From NCBI GenBank assembly GCA_028583605.1, contig CM053333.1:14798638-14862637 (forward strand): a stretch of 64,000 nt of DNA, read 5' to 3'. Source of the stretch: Dastarcus helophoroides (taxonomy: Eukaryota; Arthropoda; Insecta; Coleoptera; Bothrideridae). A program made the translations under genes and the position numbers. This document shows, piece after piece, positions 12,345 to 26,157 of the stretch. The notes beneath the pieces were generated by a model. The model saw only the letters and a list, made by a program, of their open reading frames with translations, ran no database searches and had not been told where the DNA came from. Each line of letters starts with the position of its first letter. Position 1 is the first letter of the stretch.

Positions 12345-15300
12345 TATCCTACTTTTTAAAATAAATTGTGGACGTACACTGTTCCACTTTAAACTTAAAT
12401 CGACAAGTTTGAAAAAAAATTGTCGAAGAAAAAACACGAAAATTATAAAAAGAAGCGGAATTTCTAGTTTAGAATCAAAATGTTAGGAAAAACAAGTAAA
12501 TATTAGTATAATCTGACAAATTTGAGAGAGAACTTTCATATATTTTTGGTATGCAATTCTTCCGTTCTTCTTGTATTTCTGTTATCCTGAAAATTTAAAA
12601 CTTAGATTTAAAAATTTTTAGTTACTTTTTTCATAAAATTCGATCTCTAAAGTCGAATTTTCGACCTGGAATTTAAATAATTAATTTTGCTCGAGAAATA
12701 TTGAGGTTAAAAAATATTGTGTTTGAAGTGAAAAAAATTTTGTAGAGAAACTATTTCAAGATTAAAACAACAATTTCAAGACTCAGATATTTTCGATAAA
12801 AGTTCAAAATAGAAATTTCAGTGTTGTTTAATTTTCATGAAATTGGAAGTTTATAAATTTCGAATATTTCTTAATTCGAATTTTCATATTTGTTTGGATT
12901 TTCGATTTTATTCCTAAAATTTGGATGAAGGGTTCGACATTAAGCAAAAAGATCATTTGAGGAAAAGTTGACATTTAGAAAAATTAGACATTTTGATATG
13001 GCAGTCAAAATTTCAAGATTATAAACTTCTTCTGGAAAAAAACCAACATTTCAGGAAAAATCGAAAATTATTTTTTTTACTTTAAACTTAATGTATATAA
13101 TTTCTTATGCCACATAAATTTAAACTTTCAACTTTGTTCCTTAAGTATTGAGTGTAAATTAAAACTTTTGTAAATGAAGCCGAAGTTTCAAAATTGTTAT
13201 CAAAAAAATTGAAATTTTTAAAAAACTTTTAACATGAATTTTATAAGGGAATCGAAGATTTGGCAAAAAATTTACCATAATTCCCACATTTCATAAATTT
13301 TTGAGTTTATTGGAAATTTTTGAAGTTTGGATTTACATTTTTTATTTTTAGGATTTTAAAATTTCTTAAACCCAATTTTCAATATTCTTACGAGTTTCAA
13401 TTTTTCTAATGAAATCTTGAATGATATAATTTTCAGATTAAATTACGGAGTTGACATTTTGGGAAAAAGATTAGATTTTGAAACAATCGTGGTTTTGCGA
13501 TAACAATTACAATTTCAAGGTTACAAGCGCCTTGCGAAAAAAATTATACTTCAAGAAAAACCATTTTTTTAATTTCAACTTTTTGGGGCCCAACTGAACT
13601 TTAAACTATGTTCCCAAGATTTTGAGTGTAAAGTAAAAATTTTGTAAATGAAGTTGAAGTTTCAAAATTATAGTAGAAATTTAACAAAAGGCTAAATATC
13701 TAAGATGAAGATTAACATTTCTTTTGCACAAATTTTTTTGGTAAAGTTTTGACAACAAACTGAAATTTTAAAGAATTTTTTTCGTTAACTACTTTTTTCC
13801 CAAAATTTCAATTTAAAAGGGAATTTTCGAACTTAAACCCAAAGTTGTCCTGAAGTCCCGAAATTGAGAATCGCTTTTGAAAAATTTCGATTTTTATAGA
13901 CAAATTTTGATTTTTTTGACCATGCGACTTCTTTGGATATTTTGACTTATTTTGATTTCAAATTTTGACGTATTTTAAGAATTTCAACTCTTTCACAATT
14001 TCGTTTTTTTGTTCAAAATTTTGACTTAATTGCCAAGTTTCGATTTCTAAAAATTTTTTAAAGGAAAATTTAGATTTTTGAAAATTTCTAATTGTTTGAA
14101 AATTTTGATATAAAATTTAGACTATTTCTAGAAATGTCTAATTTTTTTTCAAAATTTTGTCTTCTTTTTGTAATTCGATTATCTTGTAATACGTTTTTTT
14201 CTTGAAAATTTTGACTTTTTTAAAATTTCTAGTTTGTTTTTAAATTCCGATCTCTACTAAAAGTTATAATTATTTTTCGAAATTTTAATGTTTTGCAGAA
14301 TCCTACTATTTTTCAAAAAGTTCATCTTTGCAAATTTGATTTTTATTTAAGAAATTCGATTTTTTTTAAATTTCGTCTTTTCGAAAATTTGGATTTTTTC
14401 AAAATTTTTATTTTTTTGAAAATGTTGAGCTTTTTTTAGAATTTCCACTTTTTTTGAAAATTCGGCCTTTATCAAAATCATCAAAGTTTTAACTTTTTTC
14501 AGAATTTGAACTTTTTCCAAAAATTCGATCTTTTTTGGAAACTTCCACCTTTTTAAAAAAATCTTTCGCTTACTTTACTTTTCCTCAAAACTTCCAATTT
14601 TTGTAACTCCGACCTTTTGACGAAATGTGTCTTTTTCAAAAAACTTCGATTTTTTTCATTAATTCGACTTTTTCAATTGAGTACTTTTAACATTTTAAAC
14701 GAATTGACTGTAATGTATAAAAACAAATTTGAGAAAATTTTAACTTTTATTTTAAATTTCGTATTTTTTGAAAATTTGACAAAACTTTCTCAAAACTTTG
14801 AGTTTTTTGTTTTTCAAAATTTTCAACTTCTGATTGAACTTTCCAATTTTATGTAAATTTGATTTTTATTTAAGAAATTCGTCTTTTTGGATGTTTCCCA
14901 AATTTAGACCTTTCTTAAATTTTTCGAGCTTTCTTTAGAATTTCTACTTTTTTGAAACTTCGACTATCATCAAAATCATCGAAGTGTTGGCTGTTTTCAA
15001 TATTTCAAACATTTTACAAAATTTGGACCTTCTTTGAAAACTCACACCTTTTTAAAAAAAAATTGACTTTTTTTGGGATTCCGAACTTTTTTCAAGATCT
15101 TCAGTGTTTCTTGAAATTCTGAATTTTTGTAACTTCGATCTTTTGACAAAGCTCGTCTTTTGTAGAACATTTAGATTTTTTTTTAATAATTCGGCTCTTT
15201 CAATTCCGTGTTTAAATATTTTGAACAAATTGTACAAAAACAAATTCTAAATAATTTAATTTTTGTTGCTGAAAATTTCGAATTTTTTGAAAATTTTGAC

Positions 15301-16090
15301 ACAAAGTTTCTGTCTTTATCCAAAATGTCGACTTTTTTCAAAATTTGCACAGATCAGATTTCACCTCTCTAAAATTTTAGTTGCTCCCAATCTAGATATT
15401 ACAACTTTTTTTAGGAGGTCAAAATTTAAATCTTTAATTTCCATAATTTCAAAGCTATTTAGAAAAGTTTTTTTAAAAATAGATACATCTTTCTCAAAAT
15501 TTGTATATTCAAACACACTGGTTTTCCTCTAGTTCGATTTTAAACCCAAAATTTCCTGGATCTCAAAATTTCAATTTTTTACCGGACTTTTCTTACAAAT
15601 TTAAACATTCAGTTTTACCTTTTTACAAAATTTTAATTATATTTTAATTTAGTAATGGAAATTATGCTTCTTTGGAAACCTTAACTTTTTTTCTCAAAAT
15701 TCCGGATTTACACTTTTGTTTTCACTTTTTTTTTCTCTGAAAAGTATGTTTAAACTCAAATTTTGTTTTTTCTAGAATTGTTGACTTCACGTTTGAAATT
15801 TCGATGTTTTTCTCGAAATGAAATTTTAAGGCAAATCGGAAATTTTACTTAAATTTGTTTTTATCCTGCAAATTCTGAGTTTTTTTTTGAAATTTTGATA
15901 TTTTTCGTCATTCCAAGATTGCAATGTATTAGTTTCTATTTTATTGCTAAAATTTCGAGCGACTTTATTTTTATAAAGTACGATTTTTTCGAAATTTTAA
16001 ATTTTGTCCTAAATTTTTAAATTAAACTTCAACTATAAAATTACAATTTTTTACTATCCCAATTTGGAAAACCATAATAGCCGCCACTCC
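12345..16090. repeat. Long decayed minisatellite block
   Basis: About 3.7 kb of AAATTTCGACTTTTTT-type units, mostly T-rich on plus from about 13.8 kb onward and mixed before that. Open frames here (14617-14856, 15052-15243, 15263-15532) encode only Phe/Lys/Leu-rich strings and are not genes. Confidence 0.75.
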
Positions 16091-16094
16091 ATTA

Positions 16095-16128
16095 GCAATT
16101 TTCTGGGCGCACCCCTGGATTACATTAT
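16095..16128 (-). repeat. Single hAT-type end bordering the minisatellite
   Basis: The reverse complement reads CAGGGGTGCGCCCAGAAAAT. It lies exactly where the minisatellite stops, which suggests that the block belongs to a MITE. The opposite end was not found. Confidence 0.4.
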
Positions 16129-16129
16129 A

Positions 16130-19100
16130 AATTATCGATTCTGACCAAAAATTAGGGAAAAAAAGTAGAAATCTGTGGCGAAATTTAAAAAAAAAAATCC
16201 AAAAAATATAATTTTAATTGAATTTGTGGTGGGATGGGGAGCGACATTTTAAAGTGTACACAAAATCGCATGATGACCTTGGGCTAATCCGTTGTGGAAC
16301 AACTTGCATCGAGTTTTGAAATAATTAATTATGTAAAGTATACTTTTAGTTAAAAAAAACATTAGGTTTATTTTTTCACAGTTAAAAAAACTTCTCTTTA
16401 AATATTTAATTAAGTTGAAGGTTCCTGCCTGAAATGAATAAACTTTATTTATATTTCGTATCCATTTAATTTGGAGTTAAAACGTTGCGTTGTAATTGTG
16501 TAAAATTTACCCCTGAAATAATAATTCTAATGCGAGCAGATCCCTTTAATTTATAAATCAAAAATGCAGTAATGTTTCATGTTTGTTCTGTAAACGTAAG
16601 CTTGTTCCAATATTTAGAAATATGATCCCACGTTTTACTTGTTTAATCTATCCTGGATGTGTTGGGTTTCTAATTATTTATATCCTGCCTCTTCAGTATA
16701 ATATGGCCCACTGTAGCTCGCCATATACCACAAATTTAGCTTGTTAATATTGACATATTCATTTCCCCTTTTTCAACGTTTCCCTGAATTATATTTACAA
16801 TGCATTAATATCATAAAAAACTCCCGCTCTCCCTGATTACATCGGTTCAATCCTACTCATATGAGGATCCAATGCTGGAAGTTGCTTTAAACGGTTTAAC
16901 CTTCATTATAATATAATTACCATGTAATATATGAACGGAATTAGTGCATAAAGTTTTGCATGAGGTTCTTTTGAGAACACAAATAGAAGCAGCAGCCTCC
17001 TCCAGCGTTTTACATAATACGACACGTTTTTAAGCACCTTCAAAACATCTTCACATTTTATTACGTTAGCTGCTATCGTCGTTTTTGAATTAAATCGAAA
17101 CAACGATATCATTTATAAAATTCCAGAAAGCATGGTCATTTTAAAGGTGACTCACGTCATTGCTCACATGGAGAAATTGAAAAAGGCCACACTTATCGTC
17201 AGTATCGAATTATTGAGAAAGTGTTTTAAATTAATAATCTCGAAAAGTAAGAATTGTAATTTTAGTGTAATCTAAAGCGGTTTCTAGGAATCTCACTCGG
17301 TTTCTATGTTCTTTTTGATTAGATTAGATAATTTGGATTATTAGAAGGTTTTACTAAAAATTTCTGCTTGTGTCGCTAAGACTTGTTGAATTAATGATGG
17401 TTGGAAATATCAGTATCAGTGGCAAAAGTTAGGGATTTTTTAATTATACACGGTCAAGGCCTTCGCTAGGAGTGCCTAACGGTGTATTTCCGGACATGAA
17501 TTATTTTAAACGAAAACCGGAGTTAAAAGCCCTTGAACTACTAATGTCATGAAGGTACTAAATGACATGTTGCTAAACGGTATATAAAACACTTGATGTG
17601 TTATCACATTTTTTATGCTTTGTTCACTAAATTTTATTTAGCTCGGAGTATATTACGTTAGAATCACTTTGAACATTTAATTTAAAGCGCCAAACTGACC
17701 ATGAGTTAGCTGTATGTGCATTTAACATGGTAACCATAGCAAAATGCATTGATTTATGCAATAAAGGATATTTGTTAAGTTTGCTTAATACGTGTCGATT
17801 TATTCGTTATTTATGGTTGATAAAATTCAACTTTATTTGATGCTATTTACTTTCAATTATTTCAGTAAATAATACAACTAATGCTACTCCTAGTTTTATG
17901 TACATTGCGGCGTTTCAATTCGCTTAACACAAAACTGTAAAATCTACCTAATATCTCTAATATGGAGTAAAAATAAACTTAACGTGAAATTATGCTTGAA
18001 ATTAAACGACAAATAAGGTAAAATCCTGCGATTTTAAATGATATTATCAACAAAGAGTTATAATATTGACAAGCATAATCACGGATAAACCAAATAGGAT
18101 AAACATTTGTCAGTGTTTTATTTCATCTGAAACTTTTTTGTTAAAATGCTAGTGTCTATAAAATGCACCCAACCGAACGCATGAGATATGTCCTATGCGA
18201 CAACGTAATCCAGAATAAAAGGAATATTTTGATGAAGAATGACATTTTCACTAAAGACGCACATTGTCTTATTTGGACACAGAATTTCTCAATCAGGACT
18301 TCGCACCGTTATTTTTATCGGTTTCGTGCAATTAAAAAACACAATCATGGTGACTGCCGACAGAAGTGAAAACATACAAATTTTCAAATAAATTGTAATA
18401 TCAAAATTAAAAATCTCATAATTTATAAATTAAAACTATTATTTATAGTTTTTATATCTTCTATATTTGCATACGTATGCGCAAGTTCAGTGCAATAGTA
18501 CGAGTAGTTTGCAAAATTTTAATGAGTGCTATTCAGACTAATGGAACGGGTTTTTTTGCTATTAAAAATAAATTATTTTTGATGCACCTAAACAAATATA
18601 GTTTGTGCCCCAAACAAAGAATCGTTCTCTATTATTTTTCTTCAATGTATAGCTAAATAATTTAATTATTTTATATGAAGTTTTCGCATTGTGAAGAAAA
18701 TCGAAATTATTATTTGCATGTTCGACACAGTTAGATGTTCATTTTTCCTGATTTTATCGAATTCGAAATAATGTAACTGTCCTGGAACTAATCTAATTTT
18801 TTTTATATATTTTGCTATCTGCGAGATACACACCTAAATTTTATATTGCTTTTATTAAACTCAAGTGATAGGTGACTGATATTAGCTAGCCCTGGCCGTG
18901 GTATTATTTGAATCTTTCCATTTACTCATTGTATTCACAATTATTATTCCTTAGTTAAATCGCTCATTTTATGATAGTAAAAATACACTATGTACTTTGT
19001 TATTTCATATTTTATCAGAAGAAACTGGCTCCATTTAACCGAGTGCTATAATTAGAGATCGGATTATATGCATTTGCATAAAAAACATTGAAACATTTGG

Positions 19101-19135
19101 TTTTGGGATTGCTGAATTTGTGAAGACACAAAAAG
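16130..19135. other. Non-array AT-rich DNA, nothing recognised
   Basis: Three kilobases of more complex sequence without recognisable exons, terminal repeats or RNA genes. Open frames at 16906-17112 (minus) and 18163-18369 (plus) have no domain I know and no splice context. Confidence 0.45.
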
Positions 19136-19139
19136 CTTA

Positions 19140-20930
19140 GCAAATTTTCTTCGGAAATTTCAATGATTTTCAAGATTTTTTTAAATCCAATTTTCTGAAC
19201 ATTCCAACTTGTTTCTCAAAATGTTAACATCAATATTGAACATTTTTTTGACGTGATAGTGGGGCACTTGTCTCCCTCTGACTTAAGCAGTTAAAAAAAA
19301 TAAGCATTCAACCGAAAAATTTAAAGTTTTTCTCAAAATTTGTCCATTTTTATTTTCAAAATTTAAGTCTCTGAGATATTTTGAATTTCTACTAGATTTC
19401 GTCTTTTTCCTTGATATTTCTTTCTTAAAATTTGACTTTCCCTCAAAATTTCGTTTCTCAATTTCAAGGTTTTTCTTGAAATTTCGTCCTTTTCGAAATG
19501 TTATTTTTTTAATATTGGATCCTTTTTGAAATTTTCTACCTGCTAGAATCAGAACTTCCAGATATTTTTACTGTTTGCTTAAATTTTGACTTTCTCTCGA
19601 ATTTCATGTTTATCTCCAATTTCAGTATTTAATATTTTTGGAAAAGGCGACTTTTTCTTCAAAATTTTTCTTTGTGTTTTGTAATCTCGATCTTTTTCTC
19701 TAAATTTTTATTTTCTTTCCAAAATTTGTTTTTGGAAATTTTCCTTGAAATTCGTCTTTTTCTCGAAATTTCGAGTATTTCTCAAAACTCATCTTTTGAG
19801 AATTTGAGAATTTTTATGTCCACATCACATCAATTATGGTCCTAGAATTCTCAACTTTTTTTTTCGAATCTAACCTTTTTTTCCAACTTTCGATTTTTTT
19901 TGTTAAAAATTCATCTTTTTCATAAACAACTATTCTCAAATTGACTATTTTTTGAAAATTTAACTTTCTGAAAATTTTTTATTTTTTCAAAATTAAATTT
20001 TTTTCTTTCAAATTTGCATTTTATTCCAAAATTGGACATTTTTTTAATTGGCTTTCTTTGGAAATTTTCAATTCTTTTTCTTAATAATTGATCCCCTAAA
20101 TTTTGACCGTTTTACTCGAAATTTCGCCTTTTTTTTTTGAAAATCCGTTATTATGGATTTTTTTTAATTTTGACTGAATTCCTAAGGTTTCTAGAAATTT
20201 TAACTTTCTTCTTGAAACTCTTTTTTTTCTCAAAATATCAGTACTACTTTTGGGTCTTTTTAATCAAAAATCATCCTTTTTTGAAACCCCATTATTTTTT
20301 CTTAAAATAATAATTTTTAAAACAAATTCGAAATTTAAAAAAAAATGTAAGTTCAGAAGGATTCGAAGTATTAAAAATGTTATATTTTGACCCAAATACA
20401 AGATTTTTAATAAATTTAAAATAAGTAAAAAATCTCGAAATTAAAAAAAATATTTTTAAAGAATCAGAATTCCTAAAAAACAAAATTTAAAAGAAATGAA
20501 AATTTTCAAAAAAAGCTACAAAAGTTCATAGAAGATCTAAATTTTTAAATGAAGATAGGTATTGTCAAAAAAAATCAATGTTTCAAAAAGTTGAATTCTG
20601 AAAGTCGCAATTTTGAAAGTCAGAGTTTTAAAAAAGTCGACATTTTGAAGTTTCTATTTTAAAAAAAGACAAGATTTAAAAAACCTTGAAATACTCAAAA
20701 AAGTCGAAATCAAAAGAAATAAAATTTTCAAAGACGAGATTTTGAAAAAAAAGTCAAAAGTTTGGGAAAAGGCCAAAATTTTCGAAAAAGTCAATTCATC
20801 CTGAAATTTGTTAAAAAAATTTCGAATCTCAAATTACATTTTTGGAAAAATGTCGAAAGTTTAAGATTAACAAACTTCAGAATTTATTGAAACTAAATTG
20901 ATTTCGAGAGAAAAAACCAAATTTCGAGAA
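19140..20930. repeat. Two minisatellite blocks in opposite orientation
   Basis: From 19140 to about 20290 the T-rich strand is on plus. From about 20290 to 20930 the A-rich strand is on plus. The switch is abrupt, so the two arms could pair as a large imperfect fold-back. Confidence 0.7.
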
Positions 20931-20934
20931 AAAC

Positions 20935-21135
20935 TTTTTTGAACAAATTAGAAGCAAATCTATTCAAATTAGAAAGAAACCTGTTCACACAAAAAATAAA
21001 TTTATTGAAATTAATAGCAAATTTCTTTAAATTAGAATCAAATCTATTCAAATAAGAAGCAAAATTATTGACATTAAAAGGAAATTTGTTCAAACTGGAA
21101 ACAATTAGAAGCAAATTTGTTCAAAAGAAAAGGAA
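20935..21135. repeat. 21-bp tandem minisatellite
   Basis: Units like CAAATTAGAAGCAAATCTATT repeat head to tail about nine times. Read on the minus strand the array codes for a seven-residue repeat (LNRFASN, LNRFDSN, LNKFPFN), which fixes the period at 21 bp. It is better preserved than the neighbouring arrays. I do not regard the frame as a gene. Confidence 0.75.
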
Positions 21136-21180
21136 AATTCTTAAAATCTTGAACAAATTCGTTAAAATTAAAAACATTTT

Positions 21181-22500
21181 TATTTGAAGTAGCATATTTT
21201 GACACTTTTCGTGCATATTTTGAGCATTTTGCGTGCATATTTCAAGCTTTGTATGTTGCATATAATCCGGCCTCTAGTTATAGTATTACGGAAACCAAAA
21301 TATTTAATGAAGAAATATCACAGCATCGCCACACGCTGGCAGTTTTTATTGCCGCCACTTTCAACAAACTCCGTCTTTGCCTTTGTCTGTTGACTGTGCG
21401 ATGTTGTGGGAACGAAATTAAAAGACAATTTAAACAATCCAAAGTATACACAGTTTCCATGTATTCGATTTAATTTATCCAGGGTAGTCCAGATTATTCG
21501 TCATTTGATATGTGATACAGCAATAAGAAAAAAGTAGACTTTTATAAGAAAATGTTTCCTTACAAAGATACAGAGTGTCAAAGTTGTGAAAAAAGCTGAT
21601 TTTCTCGCCAAAACTTCTAAACCACTTCATCAATTTCCATCTTTCACGTACACGCTAAAGCAGTACATCTCTAAGTAACAATCAAAATCATGTAAAGAAA
21701 TTCTTCAGTGGCGTGGATATTGAGGCCGGTACCTTTTTCTTCCTTCCCAATCTTCGGCGCCACTGGATATTTTACAAATAAGATCTTATTATTGAATTCT
21801 CTGTTTAATTTAGACAAGAAAATTACTCTTGAAAATTTTTGATTATGGCTTCGTTTGTGAGGTACAGGCCAAAATTCCAGTGAATTACTAAAATACGATA
21901 TGATGGGCAAACATTTTTTTAAACACTTTATTACTTACCAGATGCAAAAAAAGCAAGTAAAATACACTAATCAAGTTCTGAAAATGGGATCCATCGACTT
22001 CAATGCATTTTCGAATTCTTTTGGCGACCGAATTAATTGCTGTTATGACTTGAGGATGATTTTCCTGCAGTTGACGTGCTTGCAAAAAAAATTACTCTTG
22101 CAAAAATATGCAAGAGTAAATTTCTTTTTTAAATCAAAAAGGAAATCCGAAAATATCGTATTTGTAAAATATCTAGTGGCGTTTCGGTTCATTTCCGAGT
22201 GACTTAATTTTTTGTGTTTTTAAAATCTACAACACAATAATTAAACAAAATTCTCTTTCACATAAATCGAATTGAGACTAGACAAAGAGCTTCTTCGCGT
22301 CTCTGGGGCCTGGGATAAAAGTCCTCAAAATGTATAGAAAGAATTCAGGAATAAACTGAAATTTCGAGACAAAAATGTGAAATTCCAGTAAACTATAAAA
22401 CTGATTTAGAAATGAATATCGAAACTTGCAAAACTGTTCAATATTTATAAAATGACCAGCTGATACCCACGCCTTTGCATGAAAGAAGAGAAAGGATTCT
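21181..22500. other. Intergenic DNA, nothing recognised
   Basis: More complex sequence around 21200-21480 gives overlapping open frames on both strands without a known domain. No terminal repeats were seen. Confidence 0.4.
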
Positions 22501-23640
22501 TCGGTCATCTTTTAAAAATTGAGACTCTTTGGAAGAATTCTATTTTTATTGGAAATATCAAAATATCCACGTTTTTAAAAAATCATTTTTTCCTTCGACT
22601 CCCAAAATTTCAAATTTTCTTGAAATTTGGACTTAACTTTGAAAATGTCGACTTTTTTCGAAATTTTGAAAAAGCCAACTTCTTTGAAATTCTGGATTTT
22701 TTTGTATATATTTTGATCTTTTTGAAACCCTTCTGTGATAATTTCTGTGTATTAAAAATTTTATTTTTTTAAATATGCTTTTCAATATTTCAATTTTTTT
22801 TAATATGTTGACCATTATTTAGAACTTTTAATATTTGAGGAAAATTTTGACTTTCACATTTTTGACGTTATTTTTGAAAATTATGATTTTGTTATTAAAA
22901 ATACATACCTTTTTTTAAAATTTTGACTACGTTTTTGCTTCTAAGATTAAAATTCGATTTTTTAAAAACATTTCAGTTCTTTTAGAAAATTTGTATTTTT
23001 TGAAAGTTTCTACTTATAAAAATATTGACCCCCTAGAAATGTTTTTTTTTTAATTTGACCTTTTTCAAAATGACGATTTTTATTGAAAAATCTGACTTCA
23101 ATTTCTATTGAACATCTTGACTTTCTGGAATATTTCGAATCGACGAATGTTGAGAAAAATGGAGATATTTGAGAAAAAGTCGTATTTCAAGGAAACATTT
23201 AAGACTTCCAAAAACAAAAAAATGCCAAAATTTATGACAGTCGAAACTTCGTGAATTTTGACAAACGTAGAATTTTCCCAAAAAACTGTGTTTATAAAGT
23301 AAACCTAATAATAATAACAATACTATTAATAAATTCCTCAAAACTTCTAGGAAAAGGTCCAAATTTCGAGTTGAATATTGATGAAGTTTCGAAAGAAAAA
23401 ATTAAAATCTAGAGTTTATGCTTGAAATTTTATGAAAAAGAATCAACAATCAAGTTTTAAACTAGAAATTTTTAGACAAAAAGTTGAAATTTTGAGTGTG
23501 CCTCTACAATAGAAAGTTTCAAAAGAAGTCGAAATGTTGAGTTGAGCATCGAATGTTTAGGGGAAAATGTAACAATGAGGTAAATAGGGAATTAAGTGTG
23601 AAGTGGAAATCTTGAATTTTTTCTTCTACAACTTTTTTTT
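22500..23640. repeat. Decayed minisatellite block
   Basis: T-rich on plus to about 23100, then A-rich (units such as GAAATTTTGAGTG and AAAAAGTCG). Confidence 0.65.
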
Positions 23641-23743
23641 AGGCTGATTCATCCAACGCCTTTTTAGTAATTACCTACCCTAAGATGTCTCGTTGTATGA
23701 TTTGCGAAGTGTTTCATCGCAGGCAAAGTTTGAGAAACACTTG
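23641..23743 (-). repeat. hAT-type terminal region closing the 22.5-23.6 kb array
   Basis: The reverse complement starts CAAGTGTTTCTCAAACTTTG and continues CCTGCGATGAAACAC, a form typical of hAT-type ends. Its opposite end was not found, so boundaries and class are tentative. Confidence 0.45.
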
Positions 23744-24438
23744 TTCTAGATAATGCTAAGGATATCTTGGATAAGTATGACAATTCACTTGCAACAACTG
23801 TAATCTGACATATACATACAGGGCAAACTAAAAGGTCAATAAAGACAAAATTTAAACAAACTATGGTTAACGTCAGATACAAGAAATGACTAATTAAGTG
23901 TCGCGCAATATTATGAAAAATTTTTAAAGCCACCGAAATATAAATTAAGTGTTAAGATTTCAGAAAATCAAATGCGTACTATAAGAAGGTAAAAACCCTC
24001 AGTGCAAACAAGGGACCATCGGCGGCATCTACCTAACTGAAGGTTAGAATCATAAAAGTAGACGTGAGAAAATTTACAAAATTGTAGGAGTGAAAGCAAA
24101 AGACAGCCAGGATAAAAATTTAACGGAAGACGAGGTATCTTTTGTTAATTAAGTACGTCTGAAAATGCCAGTTCCATTGGCAAAATACGAAATTATTAAT
24201 CATTTAGACGACACGAATCCTTAATGGGTCATAAATAGAAGCTAAAAAGAAAAAATGCAAAAGTTCAACCAGGTTCACACAGCCGCCTGTGTGTCTATTA
24301 CAATTTGGGCGTTATAAATTATATGAAGATACGGACAGGGCCGTAGCTATAAATTTTATAAAAGCAATTTGAAAAAAAATAATCAAGGAGACCGGAAAAT
24401 TCTAGAGCTTAAAATCGACAGTTAAAAATAATTCAAAA
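23744..24438. other. Intergenic DNA, nothing firm
   Basis: No gene recognised. CAGGGCCGTAGCTATAAATT near 24337 resembles another hAT-type end without a partner. Confidence 0.4.
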
Positions 24439-24619
24439 TACTAGGGTCGTGCAAGAAGTCCTTGAAAATCCAAGATATGACGCTCGCTGTCTCGATAAAG
24501 ATTTTTTAATAAGCAGCATTATCAACTAGAAAGCTGAGTTTCAGCTCCATCCATAACGTAGTTCCATTTATACTGTCGATTGAAGTGAAGAACTTTTGAA
24601 AGGCTCAATGCCGAAATAA

Positions 24620-26157
24620 ATCAAATCTGACAATGAGTTAGATGCAGCTCATGGCACGTCTGTTCCTGTCTTTGCAATTGTTTACAATTGGGTAAATGAT
24701 TTTAAACGTGGTAGTTCATCCACAAAAGATGAACATCTTTCGGGACGCCCAGTGGAAGTAACTGCTCCAGAAACGATTGACAATATCCACGATTGACAAA
24801 ATCCACGATATGATTTTGAATGATCGACAGATTAAAGTGTTCGAAATATTTGAGGTTACAGTCATATCGCAAGGTACGGTCGCTTTAATTTTGCATGAAA
24901 AAAAAAACAACCAGGCTATGGAACAAGTGCCGTCGAGTTAACGAGACCAGTGATCCTAAAAGGGAAATCAGGTCAAGGATAGAACATTCCAGGAGGACAT
25001 TCATCTCTATGAAGACTCTCTTCACTAGTCAAGTGCTACTCTATGGCTCCGAGAGCTGGACATTAGTCAACAAATAGAGAACCGCATTGACACCTTTGAG
25101 ATGTACTTGTATCGCCATATACTGAGTATGTCCTGAGTGAATAGAATAACCAACGAGAAATTACTGAGGAGAATGGGTAAGGGTAAAGAGTTGCTGACAA
25201 CCATCAAAGAAAGACAGCTCCAATACATCGGACACGTTATGAGGGGGGAGCGTTTCGAGATCCTCCGACTCGTTATTGAAGGAAATATCGTGGGTAGGCG
25301 GCAAAACTCGCGGCTAAAAGTTCTTCGTCGACGGTTCGGACGGACATCTATAGACATTTTCAGAGCAGTTTCGCGCACAATCATAGCCAATTGAATCGCC
25401 AACCTTCGAAGGGAGACGGAGTTCTAAGAAGAAGAAAAATTGTCTGTGAAAAAAAATTCGACGAGATGAGTGCCGCATTTGCTCACAGAGGAGAATAAGC
25501 GCAATCGTGTGGTAGACTCTGAGGTTGTTTTGGCGCTCTTTCGTCGCAATCCTGCCGAATTTCTTCATCGATACATAGCTGTGGATGAAATTTGAATTAA
25601 CTACTACACTCCAGAAACAAAGAGACAGTCACAACAGCGAATTTTTAAGGGTAAACGAGCCCCGAAGGGGGCGTAAACGGTGACATCAGTCGGCAAGGTG
25701 ATGGCCACGGTCTTTTGGGATGCAGACATCTTCATCGATTCATTGGAAAAAGGAAAAACACTAACAGGGGCGTATTATGCGTCGTTGTTGCATCGGTTGA
25801 GTGAGGAAATCAAAGAAAAACGTTCACATTTAAAGAGGAAAAATCCTCTTGCATCAGGACAATGCGCGTGTGCACACCAGTGCTATTTCGATGGCTAAAA
25901 TTATGGAATTAAGAATTGAATTGTTGCAACATCCACAGCAGACATGGCCCCATGTGACTTTTCCGGTTTCCGAATTTGAAAAAATGGCTTGGGGGACGAC
26001 GGTTTACTTCCAACGAGATCATTGTGCAAACGAATGATTATTTTGAAGAACTTAAGAAATCCTATTTTTCGGACGACATAAAAAATTTGGAAAAACGTTT
26101 GGAAAAATGTATAGAGCTGAAAGAAGATTATGTTGAGAAATTAAAAATAATTATCTA
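24620..26157 (+). pseudogene. Mariner transposase remnant, split and frameshifted
   Basis: Before the LINE fragment: WVNDFKRG, a HLSGRPVEVTAPE block, and a helix-turn-helix trace ending near LHE. After it: STRWVPHLLTEENKRN, then AVDEI (first catalytic Asp, near 25580), the region at 25680-25850 with GKVMATVFWDAD, then ILLHQDNARVH (second Asp), and an out-of-frame DMAPCDF (third Asp, near 25943). The C-terminus has KCIELKEDYVEK. There are many stops and frameshifts, plus a local duplication of about 17 bp near 24779-24810. Confidence 0.85.
24900..25438 (+). mobile_element. LINE 3' fragment inserted in mariner
   Basis: Translation gives the C-terminal block common to one large LINE group: YGSESWTLVNK (near 25040-25075), LRRMGKGKELL, RQLQYIGHVMRGER, RRFGRTSIDIFRA and an ANLRRE-type end, with GAAGAAGAA-like tail sequence at about 25425. 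Two stops and a frameshift break it. Only the last 180 or so residues are present, so it is strongly 5'-truncated. A-rich stretches on both sides may be remains of a target duplication. Confidence 0.8.

Noticed and set aside
18163..18369. 68-codon open frame beginning MHPTERMRYV
   Set aside because: Composition is more protein-like than most, but no family was recognised and no exons or signals were found nearby.
20935..21135. CRISPR-like array
   Set aside because: Direct tandem repeats without unique spacers, in an animal genome.
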